Shown: positions 18,277 through 28,500, numbered from the stretch's first letter. The stretch: DNA of 64,000 nucleotides from Pseudobdellovibrio sp031428275 (GCA_031428275.1 JANPPC010000018.1:25607-89606), one strand, 5' to 3'. Notes: generated by a model from the letters alone, not told the origin. Numbers and translations: made by a program.

Positions 18277-19063
18277 TGCGTTTGCTTTGTCGATTGCATT
18301 GGCCAGCTGTAGTTTCTTTTCTCATCGTGAAGATGCCCAGCCAATGACTGAGCGTGAGTACGCCTTCGAAAAAGGCAAAGCCCTGTTCGACGCTCAAGAA
18401 TATGAATATGCGTTACCGTTTTTCTTAAAAATTTCAAGACAACCCGTAAATTTAAGAGACGACTTATACGAAAAGTCATTATGGAATCTTTCGGTGATCT
18501 TTGAGAAAATGGGCTCGCCTGAAAAAGCTCTACTTACTTTACAAGAACTTAAAAAGACAAATCAACGATACTATTCGCTATTTAAAATCCAGCTAGCTGA
18601 AATGAAAAATAATTTTCGCGTAGGTAATAACTATCAAGCCTACGAAGTTCGAAAACAGATTGATGATAGCCAGCCGCTAAGTAGATATCAGTTAACCGAT
18701 GTCTATTCAGATCTAGTCACTACCACCCAGCTTAACTACGATCGCTTGATCATGGAAGAGATTGAATTTATTAGCGAAACACAAAAGTACTTTGTCTATG
18801 TCATGGAAAGTAATCAGTCTCCGATCAACACGCAGGCCACTGAACTAATGATCGCTATTAGCGATCGCACTTATGGTTTACTTTATAAAGAGAACTTAGA
18901 TTCTAAGTTCAGACGTAAAATTGCAGAATCGCTTCTAGACTTCTTACGCCGTTTTGATCGTTATAAAATAGACGATCTTAACTTAAACTTAAATACAATT
19001 TCAAAATTTTCAATTTATTCAGAAAAAAAGCAAAAACAAATTACGGAATGGCTACACAAATGA
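18227..19063 (+). CDS. TPR-like lipoprotein
   Basis: A 278-residue protein overlapping the ArsA-like gene by 50 bases in another frame. The signal peptide has a good lipobox (IALASC-SFF). TPR-like repeats follow (FEKGKALFDAQEYEYALPFFLK, LWNLSVIFEKMGSPEKALLTL). Its position between ArsA-like ATPase genes and gshA and the continuous overlaps suggest one operon. The exact start is uncertain because the N-terminus lies inside the upstream gene. Confidence 0.7.
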   Translation: MCIAFKKTSTNWFRLISAFALSIALASCSFFSHREDAQPMTEREYAFEKGKALFDAQEYEYALPFFLKISRQPVNLRDDLYEKSLWNLSVIFEKMGSPEKALLTLQELKKTNQRYYSLFKIQLAEMKNNFRVGNNYQAYEVRKQIDDSQPLSRYQLTDVYSDLVTTTQLNYDRLIMEEIEFISETQKYFVYVMESNQSPINTQATELMIAISDRTYGLLYKENLDSKFRRKIAESLLDFLRRFDRYKIDDLNLNLNTISKFSIYSEKKQKQITEWLHK

Positions 19064-20331
19064 GCTTAGACGAATCAAAAGCACGCGAATATATCCATCA
19101 ACAAACCTGCGATAACTATGATGCTTTACAGACTTGGTTTCAAGCCCAGACTAGTAAATTGGCTTACCCAATTTATTCTAGCTACGACATTCGGGATTCG
19201 GGCTATAAGGTCACAAACGTCGATGCCAATATTTATCCTGCGGGCTTCAATAATATTTGTCCGACAGATAAAGAAACTTCGGTCGACCTATTCAAGAAAT
19301 ATATCAACGTTCACTATCCTGTCGGCGTTAAGAGAATTCTTTTACTGACTGAAGAGCACACAAAGAATCCGTACTATTTAGAAAACGCAGCAACGATTGC
19401 TGATTTACTTCAGCAAGGTGGCTTTGAAGTTCGCCTAGCATTCCCTAAAGATTTGCCCGAGAATCTAATTCTTGAATCAGTCACGGGCCGAAAGCTTGAA
19501 TTCGGCAGCGGGTATTCGACTTCTTCTTGGGTTAGAGATTTTAAACCCGATTTAATTATTAGTAATAATGACTTTTCATTAGAACTTGAGGAATGGGGAA
19601 ACCAAATTACGGCACCGCTGAACCCACCTCGCGAACTTGGCTGGTACCAACGTAAAAAATCAAGATACTTTAAAAACTACAATCATTTGGCTAACGAATT
19701 TTCTGAAATTATTAAAATTAATCCGTCTCTAATGCGTGTTGAAACAGAAGAATTTACTGAATTTGATATCAGCAGCGATGTTAGTCGTGATCACTTATCA
19801 AACCAAGTCGATGTTTTTTTAAAGAACTTAAAAGTTAAATACACTCAAGAAAAAATTGAACAAGAACCTTTCTGTTTTGTAAAAAATAACTCAGGTACTT
19901 ACGGTTTAGGCGTCGTTAAGGTAAGTTCGGCCCAAGAAATTAAAGATTGGACTTACAATGCACGTAAGAAGATGAAAGCCGCAAAGGGCGGCAAAACCAT
20001 CGAACAGGTCATCATTCAAGAAGGCATCCCGTCGATTGTAACCTCGGGTTCTTCGGCCGCTGAGCCAGTGATTTATATGATTGGCTGCGAACTAGCCGGT
20101 GGTTTTTTAAGAACTCACGCCGAGAAGTCTTCGACCGAAAGCTTAAATTCTCCGGGCGCGGTTTATAAAAAGTTATGCGTAACTGATTTATACGATGATC
20201 GCATGAAGTGCCCGCGTGAAAACGTTTACGGCTGGTCGGCGAAGTTAGGTCTGTTAGCAATTGGTCTTGAAGCTCAAGATATGAATATCAAGTTCGATCG
20301 CTTCACCAATGCGGCCTGTGGAAGTATTTAA
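19060..20331 (+). CDS. gshA: Glutamate-cysteine ligase (proteobacterial GshA type)
   Basis: A protein of about 423 residues that resembles the GshA_ferroox-type glutamate-cysteine ligases, the first step of glutathione synthesis. Recognisable segments are YSSYDIRDSGYKVTNVDANI, YPAGFNNICPTD, FVKNNSGTYGLGVVK and GWSAKLGLLAIGLEAQD, typical of an ATP-grasp-like fold. I chose the ATG at 19060 because it overlaps the previous stop as ATGA; an ATG four codons earlier (19048) is possible. No gshB is visible in the window. Confidence 0.85.
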   Translation: MSLDESKAREYIHQQTCDNYDALQTWFQAQTSKLAYPIYSSYDIRDSGYKVTNVDANIYPAGFNNICPTDKETSVDLFKKYINVHYPVGVKRILLLTEEHTKNPYYLENAATIADLLQQGGFEVRLAFPKDLPENLILESVTGRKLEFGSGYSTSSWVRDFKPDLIISNNDFSLELEEWGNQITAPLNPPRELGWYQRKKSRYFKNYNHLANEFSEIIKINPSLMRVETEEFTEFDISSDVSRDHLSNQVDVFLKNLKVKYTQEKIEQEPFCFVKNNSGTYGLGVVKVSSAQEIKDWTYNARKKMKAAKGGKTIEQVIIQEGIPSIVTSGSSAAEPVIYMIGCELAGGFLRTHAEKSSTESLNSPGAVYKKLCVTDLYDDRMKCPRENVYGWSAKLGLLAIGLEAQDMNIKFDRFTNAACGSI

Positions 20332-20335
20332 AAGT

Positions 20336-20776
20336 TCAAAGCTTAATCGCAACAAGTACATGCGGGCCGAACTCAAATTCAGAAGTGTCGGCGTATTTGG
20401 TAAAGCCTAAATTGTAATAAAACCCGACAGCAGTCTGTCGGGCCATGCTCCACACCATTTCAAATTTGTGGTCGCCTGCGTAGATAAATAGATGTCGCAT
20501 TAAATCTTTCGCAATACCTTGCTCGCGAAAATCGGGATGCACCCACAGTCCACGCGATCGAAGTGTTTTGTTCGAGGTCTGGTGGCAGCTGTTAACCCCC
20601 ACAATTTGTCCATCGATATAGTAGCCGAAAAATACCGGAATATTTTCAAATATGGTCATATCGACTTTGCCGTTTTGATCTAGGGCGCTCGCTGGCTCGA
20701 TCTTGCTTTGTCGATTGGGCCAAAGTTCGTTTTTCCAGATGGGCAAAATCATTTCAAAACTAATAGTCTTAATCAT
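20336..20776 (-). CDS. GNAT family N-acetyltransferase
   Basis: A 146-residue protein with the acetyl-CoA-binding motif A region RSRGLWVHPDFREQGIAKDL (R/Q-x-x-G-x-A pattern) near residues 73-93 and a typical C-terminal YYNLGFTKY. The substrate is unknown. It converges on gshA with four bases between the stops. Confidence 0.85.
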   Translation of the reverse strand: MIKTISFEMILPIWKNELWPNRQSKIEPASALDQNGKVDMTIFENIPVFFGYYIDGQIVGVNSCHQTSNKTLRSRGLWVHPDFREQGIAKDLMRHLFIYAGDHKFEMVWSMARQTAVGFYYNLGFTKYADTSEFEFGPHVLVAIKL

Positions 20777-20879
20777 AGTTGGTTGCCTCCGCCTTCGACT
20801 CGCAGAAGGTCTAGCCGTGCAAAACTGAACCCACCCGCTTTTCTACAAATCATGGTACTCTGACAGTAGGAGACCAGCA

Positions 20880-21485
20880 ATGCTTTCAAAGATCAAAACT
20901 TTCGGTTTTTTTGCGTTATGCTTCGGCTTAGGAATCAGCGTGTTCTTTTCTATTTCTGAAAAATTTGATATTGCCCGCGACCCCGCCTCGATTGACGGAA
21001 AAGTATTTCAAATTTCAACTTTATCGTCTGAACAAATCAAATCACAATTATTACAGAAAATGAAAATTCGCGCGACGGTCGACGGAAAAAAATCAATTCA
21101 GTTTTCGGGATTCTCTTCAGCGTTATGTAAAACTTATCCTGATATTGAAATCGAGTTTCATGCAGAAGGCGTAGCTGTTGCCGGCGAAACTCCAACAATG
21201 AAAATTTCGACTCCGTGCCTGGCTGGGCAAGATCCCGCCGACATGGCAGCAATTTTTTTACCGATCAAAAATATTTTAAAAGAAAAGCCACGCAATGCTG
21301 AATATAAATTTGAAGGTTTTACCGCGAAAGTTGAATTTAAAAATGCCGCTGACGAATGGCCCCGTGATTGGGTTTTAACTAAAGTGCTGTTTAAGAACAG
21401 CTTCGGTAATGATAAATCGATTTTTTTCGACAAGGTGCTCGCCGCAGATCACTCCGGCGAACATCCACTAATCTTGAATTTTTAA
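20880..21485 (+). CDS. Membrane-anchored hypothetical protein
   Basis: A 201-residue protein with one N-terminal hydrophobic segment (FGFFALCFGLGISVFFSI) that acts as a signal anchor or uncleaved signal peptide. A periplasmic domain of about 170 residues follows, rich in beta strands. The ribosome-binding site AGGAG precedes the start. I do not recognise the family. Confidence 0.65.
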   Translation: MLSKIKTFGFFALCFGLGISVFFSISEKFDIARDPASIDGKVFQISTLSSEQIKSQLLQKMKIRATVDGKKSIQFSGFSSALCKTYPDIEIEFHAEGVAVAGETPTMKISTPCLAGQDPADMAAIFLPIKNILKEKPRNAEYKFEGFTAKVEFKNAADEWPRDWVLTKVLFKNSFGNDKSIFFDKVLAADHSGEHPLILNF

Positions 21486-21502
21486 TAAGCTAAACTTTTA
21501 AA

Positions 21503-23017
21503 CTAGCCAACGTATTGCTTAGCGATTTCTACAAACGTACGAACCATCACGCCCGTAGCACCTTTGCCTGAGCAATAGTTTAAACGATTACCACAAGCCC
21601 ATCCTGTACCGGCAATATCAAAGTGAGCCCAAGGTATGTCTGCATCAACAAACTGTTCCAAGAAAGCCGCAGCCGTTGCCGAGCCTGCACCGCCTGCGCT
21701 TGATGTATTCGACAGATCAGCGTAAGTGCCTTTCATATCTTTAACGTGAGAATCATTTAATGGCATATTCCAGACAAGTTCACCTGATTGTGCAGCTGCT
21801 TTTTCAATTTTAGTTTTGAAAGACGCATTACGGGTAAAGTAGCCCGTATGCACATTACCTAAAGCAACAACCATTGCGCCCGTTAATGTAGCGGTATCAA
21901 CGATGAACTGAGGCTTTTGTTCAGATGCGTAAACCAAAGCGTCAGATAAGATCAAACGGCCTTCAGCATCCGTATTATTGATTTCAAAAGTTTTACCATT
22001 ACGCGCTGTATGCACATCGCCCGGCTTTGTCGCGCGGCTACCTGGCATATTTTCGGTCGCTGGAACGTAAGCGATAACATTTACTTTTAATTTCAACTGA
22101 GAAATGGCAAGCATGGTACCAATAACGGCCGCACCACCGCACATATCATATTTCATTTCTTCCATTTTAGCGCTTGGTTTAATGCTGATACCGCCCGTAT
22201 CGAAAGTTAAACCTTTGCCCACAAAGGCGATTGGTTTCTTCGTTGCGGCTGCACCACGATATTCCATAACGATAAATCGTGGCTCTTCGGCAGAGCCACG
22301 CGCAACTCCTAATAAGCCGCCCATGTTTTCTTTTTCGATACGTTTTTTATCCCAAGCTGTTACTTTTAGTGAAGTTCCTTTAGCGGCCGCAATTGTTTCG
22401 TTAGCCAGAATGGTTGGCGTCATCAAGTTACCTGGCATATCACCCAAACGTTTTGCGAAGTTCGTGCATGCAGCTAAAATAGTGCCTTCATTGAAAGCCG
22501 CTACGATCGCTTTGTCTTTACCTGATTTAGTAACTAAGTGGGCTTGCATGACTTCGGTTTTCTTTTTGTCGCCCGTTTTTAATTCGTCAAAAGCGTAAGC
22601 GCAAAGGTGTAAACCTTCGACGAAAGCTTGAGTGTACTCTGCTAGGTCAGCCTTACTGCCAGAGATTCCGTCTAAGTGAATGAATAATTCTTTAGTTTTG
22701 ATCGATTTCGCTTCTTTATACAATGAAGCCGCTGCTTGACGTACAACTTCGTGATTCATCTTATTTTCTGCGCCTAAACCAACGCTAATAACATTTCTGA
22801 ACCCTAAAAAGCGCGCTTCGCGAAAACTAAGAACTTCGCTATGTGCGCCGGTTAAAATTTTGTCTTCTAAAGCGCTATCTAAAGCTTTTGATGTTTCGGC
22901 GTGTGTGATTTTGGCCGGCTTGTCTTTTGCCGCGTTCGGCTTCGTGAAAACAACTAGTGTTTCACCGTTTAAAGTTGAAATTTCTTTTGCGTGTAAGTGA
23001 ACTTGAATATTTGTCAT
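21503..23017 (-). CDS. pepA: Leucyl aminopeptidase (M17)
   Basis: A protein of about 504 residues with the M17 signature NTDAEGRLILSDAL, the upstream FVGKGLTFDTGGISIKPS metal/Lys region and DMCGGAAVIGTM. M17 enzymes are hexameric, two-metal aminopeptidases releasing N-terminal residues. The start is the ATG at 23017 or a TTG two codons upstream, both behind AGGAG. It is divergent from clpP. Confidence 0.95.
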   Translation of the reverse strand: MTNIQVHLHAKEISTLNGETLVVFTKPNAAKDKPAKITHAETSKALDSALEDKILTGAHSEVLSFREARFLGFRNVISVGLGAENKMNHEVVRQAAASLYKEAKSIKTKELFIHLDGISGSKADLAEYTQAFVEGLHLCAYAFDELKTGDKKKTEVMQAHLVTKSGKDKAIVAAFNEGTILAACTNFAKRLGDMPGNLMTPTILANETIAAAKGTSLKVTAWDKKRIEKENMGGLLGVARGSAEEPRFIVMEYRGAAATKKPIAFVGKGLTFDTGGISIKPSAKMEEMKYDMCGGAAVIGTMLAISQLKLKVNVIAYVPATENMPGSRATKPGDVHTARNGKTFEINNTDAEGRLILSDALVYASEQKPQFIVDTATLTGAMVVALGNVHTGYFTRNASFKTKIEKAAAQSGELVWNMPLNDSHVKDMKGTYADLSNTSSAGGAGSATAAAFLEQFVDADIPWAHFDIAGTGWACGNRLNYCSGKGATGVMVRTFVEIAKQYVG

Positions 23018-23275
23018 GGTCAAAGGACTCCTTTTAACTTATTTATCAGGAAATTATGCTCCCAATGAGGCCGTTTCATCAATCAATAACCCTTGGAATA
23101 GCTTGCAAAAACCCGTCTTATTTTGAGAAACTGAATCATAAATATTCACATCGCTACAAACTCGACTAGACTTGCTGTGTTAATTCATCTTCTGTTCGTA
23201 GAAACTTAAAGAATCTAAGAGATTAAGCCGAATTTGAATTGTAACGCTCACCAACCACTTGCTACAGGAGACGCC

Positions 23276-23884
23276 GTGCCGATTTTACCTTATGTCATTG
23301 AACAAACCTCAAAAGGCGAACGCTCTTACGATATTTATTCGCGCTTACTTAAAGATCGCATTGTGATTTTGGGTACCGCAGTCACAGACGAAGTTGCAAA
23401 CGCAATCATCGCGCAGATTCTATTTCTTGAAGTAGAAAATCCAGAAAAAGATATTCATTTTTATATCAACTCACCAGGCGGCAGCGTCACGGCGGGTTTA
23501 GCTATCTATGACTTTATGCAATTCGTAAAATGTGATGTCGCAACTTATTGTATGGGTATGGCTGCCAGTATGGGTTCATTACTTTTACAAGCTGGTACCA
23601 AGGGCAAACGTTATGCAATGCCGAATTCAAGAATTATGATACACCAGCCCTTGCTACACGGGGGCGGCCTATCTGGCCAAGTTACAGATATAGAAATTCA
23701 TGCTAGAGAATTAGTAAAAACAAAAGAAAAATTAACCCGAATCTACGAAGCTCACACCGGTAAAGACTACGAAACGTTATACAAAGCTATGGAGCGCGAT
23801 AACTTTATGGATGTTGAAGCGGCAAAAGAGTACGGACTTTTAGATCATATCGTGCAATCTCGTAAATCGAAGAAGGATAAGTAA
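23276..23884 (+). CDS. clpP: ATP-dependent Clp protease proteolytic subunit ClpP
   Basis: A 202-residue protein. I chose the GTG at 23276 because AGGAG lies 5 bases upstream and the mature N-terminus (MPILPYVIEQTSKGERSYDI) matches the family; a TTG at 23234 would add 14 atypical residues. The catalytic triad can be assigned as Ser98 (MAASMGS), His123 (MIHQPL) and Asp175 (ERDNF). It forms the tetradecameric protease core used by ClpX, encoded 3 bases downstream. Confidence 0.97.
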   Translation: MPILPYVIEQTSKGERSYDIYSRLLKDRIVILGTAVTDEVANAIIAQILFLEVENPEKDIHFYINSPGGSVTAGLAIYDFMQFVKCDVATYCMGMAASMGSLLLQAGTKGKRYAMPNSRIMIHQPLLHGGGLSGQVTDIEIHARELVKTKEKLTRIYEAHTGKDYETLYKAMERDNFMDVEAAKEYGLLDHIVQSRKSKKDK

Positions 23885-23887
23885 ACT

Positions 23888-25180
23888 ATGTCGACTCCTA
23901 CCAACTCATCATTGCGTTGTTCATTCTGCGGTAAAGGGCAAAAAGAAGTAAAAAAACTAATTGCGGGTCCCGGAGTTTATATCTGCGACGAGTGCATTGA
24001 CCTATGCATGGATATCATTGACGAAGAAAAAGACAAAGAAGTAGCTGTTAAAGGCGCTTTCCGCGTGCCGAAACCAATGGAAATTAAAGCCTTTTTAGAT
24101 GACTACGTCATCGGGCAACTGCAAGCGAAAAAAACGATAGCCGTGGCCGTACACAATCACTATAAACGTGTGAATGCTTTAGCTAATAAAAAAGTTTCAG
24201 ACGTTGAATTACAAAAATCAAATATTTTACTGATCGGGCCGACGGGGTCAGGTAAAACTTTAATTGCACAAACAATTGCACGAATTTTGAATGTTCCGTT
24301 TGCAATGGCTGATGCGACAACCTTAACCGAAGCCGGTTACGTTGGTGAAGATGTTGAAAATGTCGTACTTAATTTATTACAAGCGGCTGATTACGATATC
24401 GAAAAAGCTAAGCGTGGAATTATCTACGTAGATGAAATCGATAAAATTTCTCGTAAATCAGAAAACCCATCGATAACCCGCGACGTCAGCGGCGAAGGTG
24501 TACAGCAAGCCCTACTAAAAATTCTAGAGGGTACTGTTGCCAATCTTCCACCCAAGGGCGGACGTAAGCACCCCCAACAAGAATTTATTCAAGTTGATAC
24601 GACAAACATACTATTTATATGCGGCGGAGCATTCGCGGGTCTAGATAAGATCATTGAAAACCGCACAACTAATAAATCTATGGGAATTAGCGGTAACGTT
24701 AATTCAAGTAATGATGAGGTTACCGAGCATTTACTTTCTAAAGTAGAGCCCGATGACTTATCAAAGTTTGGTCTAATCCCCGAGTTCATCGGTCGTTTAC
24801 CTGTGATCGCCACACTAGCTCCATTAAATGAAAGTGCTTTAACAGATATCTTAACTCGCCCTAAAAATGCGGTTATCAAGCAGTATCAAAAGCTTTTCTC
24901 ATTCGAGAATGTTGATTTAAAATTTACAGATGCGGCTTTGAAGGCAATAGCTCAAGAGGCTTTAAAACGTAAAACCGGTGCCCGCGGTCTTCGTGGTGTA
25001 ATCGAATCTTCAATGCTAGATGTGATGTTTGACATCCCGGGCATGACGAACGTGAAAGAAGTTGTTATCGACGACAAAGTGATCCGCGAAGGCTCACAGC
25101 CTATGATGGTTTACTACACTGATGAAGAAATGAAATCCCGCGCGGAAGCTGAGAAGAAGAAGCAAAGCGAAAGCGCGTAA
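23888..25180 (+). CDS. clpX: ATP-dependent Clp protease ATP-binding subunit ClpX
   Basis: A 430-residue unfoldase with the N-terminal four-Cys zinc-binding domain (CSFCGKGQ...CDECIDLC), Walker A GPTGSGKTL, Walker B IIYVDEIDKI, the GYVGEDVEN pore loop, and the C-terminal GARGLRGVIE sensor region. The IGF-type ClpP-binding loop appears as LIPEFIGRLPV preceding FGL. It is co-transcribed with clpP. In many bacteria lon follows directly; here the next core gene lon is 28 kb away. Confidence 0.97.
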   Translation: MSTPTNSSLRCSFCGKGQKEVKKLIAGPGVYICDECIDLCMDIIDEEKDKEVAVKGAFRVPKPMEIKAFLDDYVIGQLQAKKTIAVAVHNHYKRVNALANKKVSDVELQKSNILLIGPTGSGKTLIAQTIARILNVPFAMADATTLTEAGYVGEDVENVVLNLLQAADYDIEKAKRGIIYVDEIDKISRKSENPSITRDVSGEGVQQALLKILEGTVANLPPKGGRKHPQQEFIQVDTTNILFICGGAFAGLDKIIENRTTNKSMGISGNVNSSNDEVTEHLLSKVEPDDLSKFGLIPEFIGRLPVIATLAPLNESALTDILTRPKNAVIKQYQKLFSFENVDLKFTDAALKAIAQEALKRKTGARGLRGVIESSMLDVMFDIPGMTNVKEVVIDDKVIREGSQPMMVYYTDEEMKSRAEAEKKKQSESA

Positions 25181-25240
25181 GGTTTAAGAAAAATTCATGT
25201 CTACGCCCGCCATTAAATTGCGGGCGGCCAGTTTTAAAAT

Positions 25241-26785
25241 CTAAGAAGCTGAATGTTTTTTTGGCTTTTTAACAGCGACCGGTTTATTCGAATTTTTTGC
25301 AGTTAGCTTTTTATTTGTCGGTACTTTTGTAGAACTAGAAGGTGCCACAATACCGATTGGTGGCGCCAGTCTATTTACAACAAGTAGCGGAACGTCAGCC
25401 AGTTTGACCGGCTTAACTTCTTCGCTAATTGTTTCAATTAAGTCAGCTTCGCTTCCGTCTTCGTCGAATTTTTCAGTATCGTAAATTTTAATTTTATAAT
25501 CGATCGGGTTTGGCCCGCCAAATTGTTTAGTTTCAATTAGTTTATTCAAATGCTGGGCTATGATTGCACGGCTTCGAGCCGCATCTGCGCTTCCCGAATT
25601 ACGCCCTTTACCTTTGCGACCTGAAGCCGGAGAAGTTTCAACGTTATAAAAGAAAAAATGGTTTCCCGTTTTGGCAGAAATCATTCCGGCTAAGGTAATA
25701 TTTGTTCCGACTGTGCCGGTTTTAGCAATAACACTTAATCGAGTCGCCGGCGTTACATATTTGCCACTAAAAGTACTTCCGATATCTCCGCCGATGACTG
25801 CCAAAGCATCTTCAAGCTTTGAATTTTGCTTTTCTAAATTCTTTTTAAGACCGTTTAATGCGCGTAGCACACTTGTGCAAGTCGCTTCGTTATAAAGACG
25901 GCCATTCAAATCTGCATTTTGGCCTGAACCATTTATAAAACGTAAATCTCTTTCAGAAAATCTCATTGTGCCGTGGAAAAATTCATTAAATTTTTCTAAG
26001 CCACCTGCTAACAAAAGCATTTTATCAGAGGCGTGGTTATTCGACTTCCAATTCATTAACTTTACTTGATGTAATAAATCAGGCGACGCAATAAATGCTT
26101 TTTTGGCTTTCTTCGGAATTCTAAATTCACTAGATGTAACCGCTCTGATTTTTTTAGGATTGAATACAAGGTGCTTCACTAAAGAAATACCATCTTTCGC
26201 CGCAGCCGCTCGAGTCACGTTATAATTTGCTAAGATGAAGGCTTTATTTTCAAGTTGAAACTTAACCGCAGCCGGAAGTGGCCCCGCCAGATCATTTTTA
26301 CCAGCTACCGGATCATAGAATAGTCTTTGAGATTTCTTTTTATTGGTATCGGGATCTGTGTATATTCCACTGACGCGAAATGCTTTTTCAGTTAAATGTA
26401 AATATTTAAAATTTTCATCGAAAGTTAAATTATTTATTTTAGTTACGCCTACTTCATTCAATTTAGAGATCAACCACTGCATAGATTCGCGGTTAAAATA
26501 AGGCTCCATGCCGCCTTGAATATGCACGTCGTGGGTGCCATCACCAAGGTCAGTATAATAAAACTGGGTATACACTTTTCGAGTGACCGGAATTTGGGTA
26601 ATCGCAAATAGACTAGTAAACACTTTCGATACCGAAGCGATCGGTAAACGCTCATCAACGTTTATACCTGTTACTTCGCCGCCTTTCTCTGGCACCGTAC
26701 AAAAGCTTTTAAGCTTTGCAGCATGTGCATTGTTCGCGAGAAGTCCCACGCTTAATAAAAATCCCATGAGTGTTTGAAGCTTCAT
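25241..26785 (-). CDS. dacB: D-alanyl-D-alanine carboxypeptidase/endopeptidase (PBP4, S13 family)
   Basis: A protein of about 514 residues. I chose the ATG at 26785 because a signal peptide follows directly (MKLQTLMGFLLSVGLLANNAHA). The SxxK active site is SVSK in LPIASVSKVFTSL, INGSGQNADLNGR matches the second S13 motif region, and AKTGTVGTN is the KTG box. A Pro/Lys/Ser-rich basic tail follows the domain. PBP4-type enzymes trim or cut peptidoglycan cross-links in the periplasm. It marks the left border of the accessory island. Confidence 0.88.
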   Translation of the reverse strand: MKLQTLMGFLLSVGLLANNAHAAKLKSFCTVPEKGGEVTGINVDERLPIASVSKVFTSLFAITQIPVTRKVYTQFYYTDLGDGTHDVHIQGGMEPYFNRESMQWLISKLNEVGVTKINNLTFDENFKYLHLTEKAFRVSGIYTDPDTNKKKSQRLFYDPVAGKNDLAGPLPAAVKFQLENKAFILANYNVTRAAAAKDGISLVKHLVFNPKKIRAVTSSEFRIPKKAKKAFIASPDLLHQVKLMNWKSNNHASDKMLLLAGGLEKFNEFFHGTMRFSERDLRFINGSGQNADLNGRLYNEATCTSVLRALNGLKKNLEKQNSKLEDALAVIGGDIGSTFSGKYVTPATRLSVIAKTGTVGTNITLAGMISAKTGNHFFFYNVETSPASGRKGKGRNSGSADAARSRAIIAQHLNKLIETKQFGGPNPIDYKIKIYDTEKFDEDGSEADLIETISEEVKPVKLADVPLLVVNRLAPPIGIVAPSSSTKVPTNKKLTAKNSNKPVAVKKPKKHSAS

Positions 26786-27059
26786 TCCGTACCACCTGTT
26801 TGTTGCTGCTAGGTGTCTCATTGCAAGACTGTGAACAGGCTTCAAATACAATATACAGCTGCTAAGACTATTTTCATGAAAAAAAAATGTAAATGAACTG
26901 TAACTTGTTAGACACTTTACCAAATTGGGCTTTTATTCAATGAAACAGCCAGAAACAGTTAAAAAAAATTCAACCGTTAAACCCCCATTCTTATGAAGAT
27001 TTAACTCATTTTTAATATTGAACGGACGTGTTCTAAGACGCTATTATTAAAAAGAAAAC

Positions 27060-27977
27060 ATGAAACTTCAGCTAACAGACCAAAACCACTTTAAATTTGG
27101 CTATAACAACAGATTTTTTAACTTTCGAGAAAAATCGACTGATCAATGGTGCGTTAGCTACGGCAGATGCCACCGAGAACCTCTTTCGTTCAAAGAAGAA
27201 TGTATTGAAACTGCAAAGAAAATCGAGACAGCTACGAAGCTTCCAATTTGGTTACTTTTTTCTGGCGGAGCCGATAGCGAAGTCGTGCTGAGATCTTTTT
27301 TAATGGCAAAAGTTGCATTTAAAATCGCAATTATGAGGTTTAAGTTTGATCTTAATCTACATGATATTTCAATTGCTGTTAAAATTTGCGAGCAGCTTGG
27401 CTTAAAATACTATTTTTTTGATCTTGATTTGATGGACTTCTGGCATACCAGCCTACTTGATTATACTGAGCCAACCTATTGCATCACTCCTTTATTGGCG
27501 CCACATATGTGGTTGATTGATCAACTGGATGGCTACCCGGTTCTTGGCAGCGGAGAGTGTTTGCTCGTAAAGGATCGTCCACACGACTATACGCCAGGCG
27601 TAAGTCCCTACGAAGTTTCACAATGGCAGCTCTTCGAGAAAGAAAAAATCGCCGCTTGGTATCGTCACTTGATGCATCGTAATCGCGAAGGCTGTGCTGG
27701 TTTTTTTCAGTACACTCCGGAAATTTTGCTATCGTACTTAAGGGATCCTTTTGTTGAAAACCTAACAAGTTGCAAAATCATCGGAAAGCTATCAAGCGTT
27801 TCATCTAAACTTAAAATTTATCAGCAATATTTTGATATTGAGAATAAAGAAAAATACCACGGTTTCGAGCAAGTAAACGAAAGCAAATTCCGCGAAGCGT
27901 TACTTCTACTAAATCCGCATGCCGATGAAATCGCAAAAACACCAGTCACAAAACTGATTAGGCAATTGAGCTTCTAA
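27060..27977 (+). CDS. PP-loop ATPase, asparagine-synthetase-like (paralogue A)
   Basis: A 305-residue protein with an N-terminal HFKFGYNNRFFNFRE motif and an ATP pyrophosphatase PP-loop, FSGGADS (residues 67-73). Later conserved blocks shared with two other genes of the island are GSGEC, the GFFQYTPE segment and SSKLKIYQQ. PP-loop enzymes adenylate a carbonyl or carboxylate, as in asparagine synthetase, QueC or beta-lactam synthetase. The N-terminal Cys glutaminase domain of asparagine synthetase B is absent, so any nitrogen donor would be free ammonia or an amine substrate (inference). It is the first gene of the island. Confidence 0.75.
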   Translation: MKLQLTDQNHFKFGYNNRFFNFREKSTDQWCVSYGRCHREPLSFKEECIETAKKIETATKLPIWLLFSGGADSEVVLRSFLMAKVAFKIAIMRFKFDLNLHDISIAVKICEQLGLKYYFFDLDLMDFWHTSLLDYTEPTYCITPLLAPHMWLIDQLDGYPVLGSGECLLVKDRPHDYTPGVSPYEVSQWQLFEKEKIAAWYRHLMHRNREGCAGFFQYTPEILLSYLRDPFVENLTSCKIIGKLSSVSSKLKIYQQYFDIENKEKYHGFEQVNESKFREALLLLNPHADEIAKTPVTKLIRQLSF

Positions 27978-28067
27978 TTGCGTGACGCAAATTCGAACCA
28001 AGTCTTAATTTTCTTCCGATAACCATATTTAAGATTACAATCTTAATATTTCGTCATAGCCTCAGCT

Positions 28068-28500
28068 GTGTCTCTTAAAGATATATTTAGATCAAATACA
28101 GCCTATTTTGTGCCTTTGCAGCTAATAAGTAGTTTTATATTGATCAGCTATTCTATTTTTTTCTCATTTCAATCTTTTTGGATACTCGCCGGATTGGTCG
28201 CTTATTTTTTAACTGGCTGCCTTGGCACAACTCTTACATTTCATCGATATTTGAGTCATCAAAGCTTCAAAATGAACCGCTGGTTTGAATACGTATTTAG
28301 CTTTCTGGGTTGCATGGGTGGCACAGGTTCTTCAATCGGCTGGGTTGCCGTTCACAAGCAGCACCACTCAAAAACTGACACAGCGTTAGATCCACACAGT
28401 CCGGGGTGAGGTTACCCTGTTTTTTAATCGAATTGAAGCATGCGCTCTCCGCCATTCTATCGGCAGATCATTCATGACCACTTTCGTAATACACACAAAT
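28068..28500 (+). pseudogene. Broken membrane fatty-acid desaturase
   Basis: From a GTG at 28068 the frame codes for 113 residues of a front-end/acyl-CoA-type desaturase: two TM segments, the first His box HRYLSH and the second HKQHH, then DPHSPG followed by TGA at 28407. Further stops follow. Later in the same frame (28440 on) the sequence MRSPPFYRQIIHDHFRNTHK again resembles desaturases, and the adjacent E1 gene cuts it off. The third His box and half the protein are missing. The intact relatives are at 42503 and 44173. Confidence 0.8.

Noticed and set aside
22104..22598. 164-residue plus-strand frame opposite pepA
   Set aside because: Antisense of the conserved metal-binding core of pepA.
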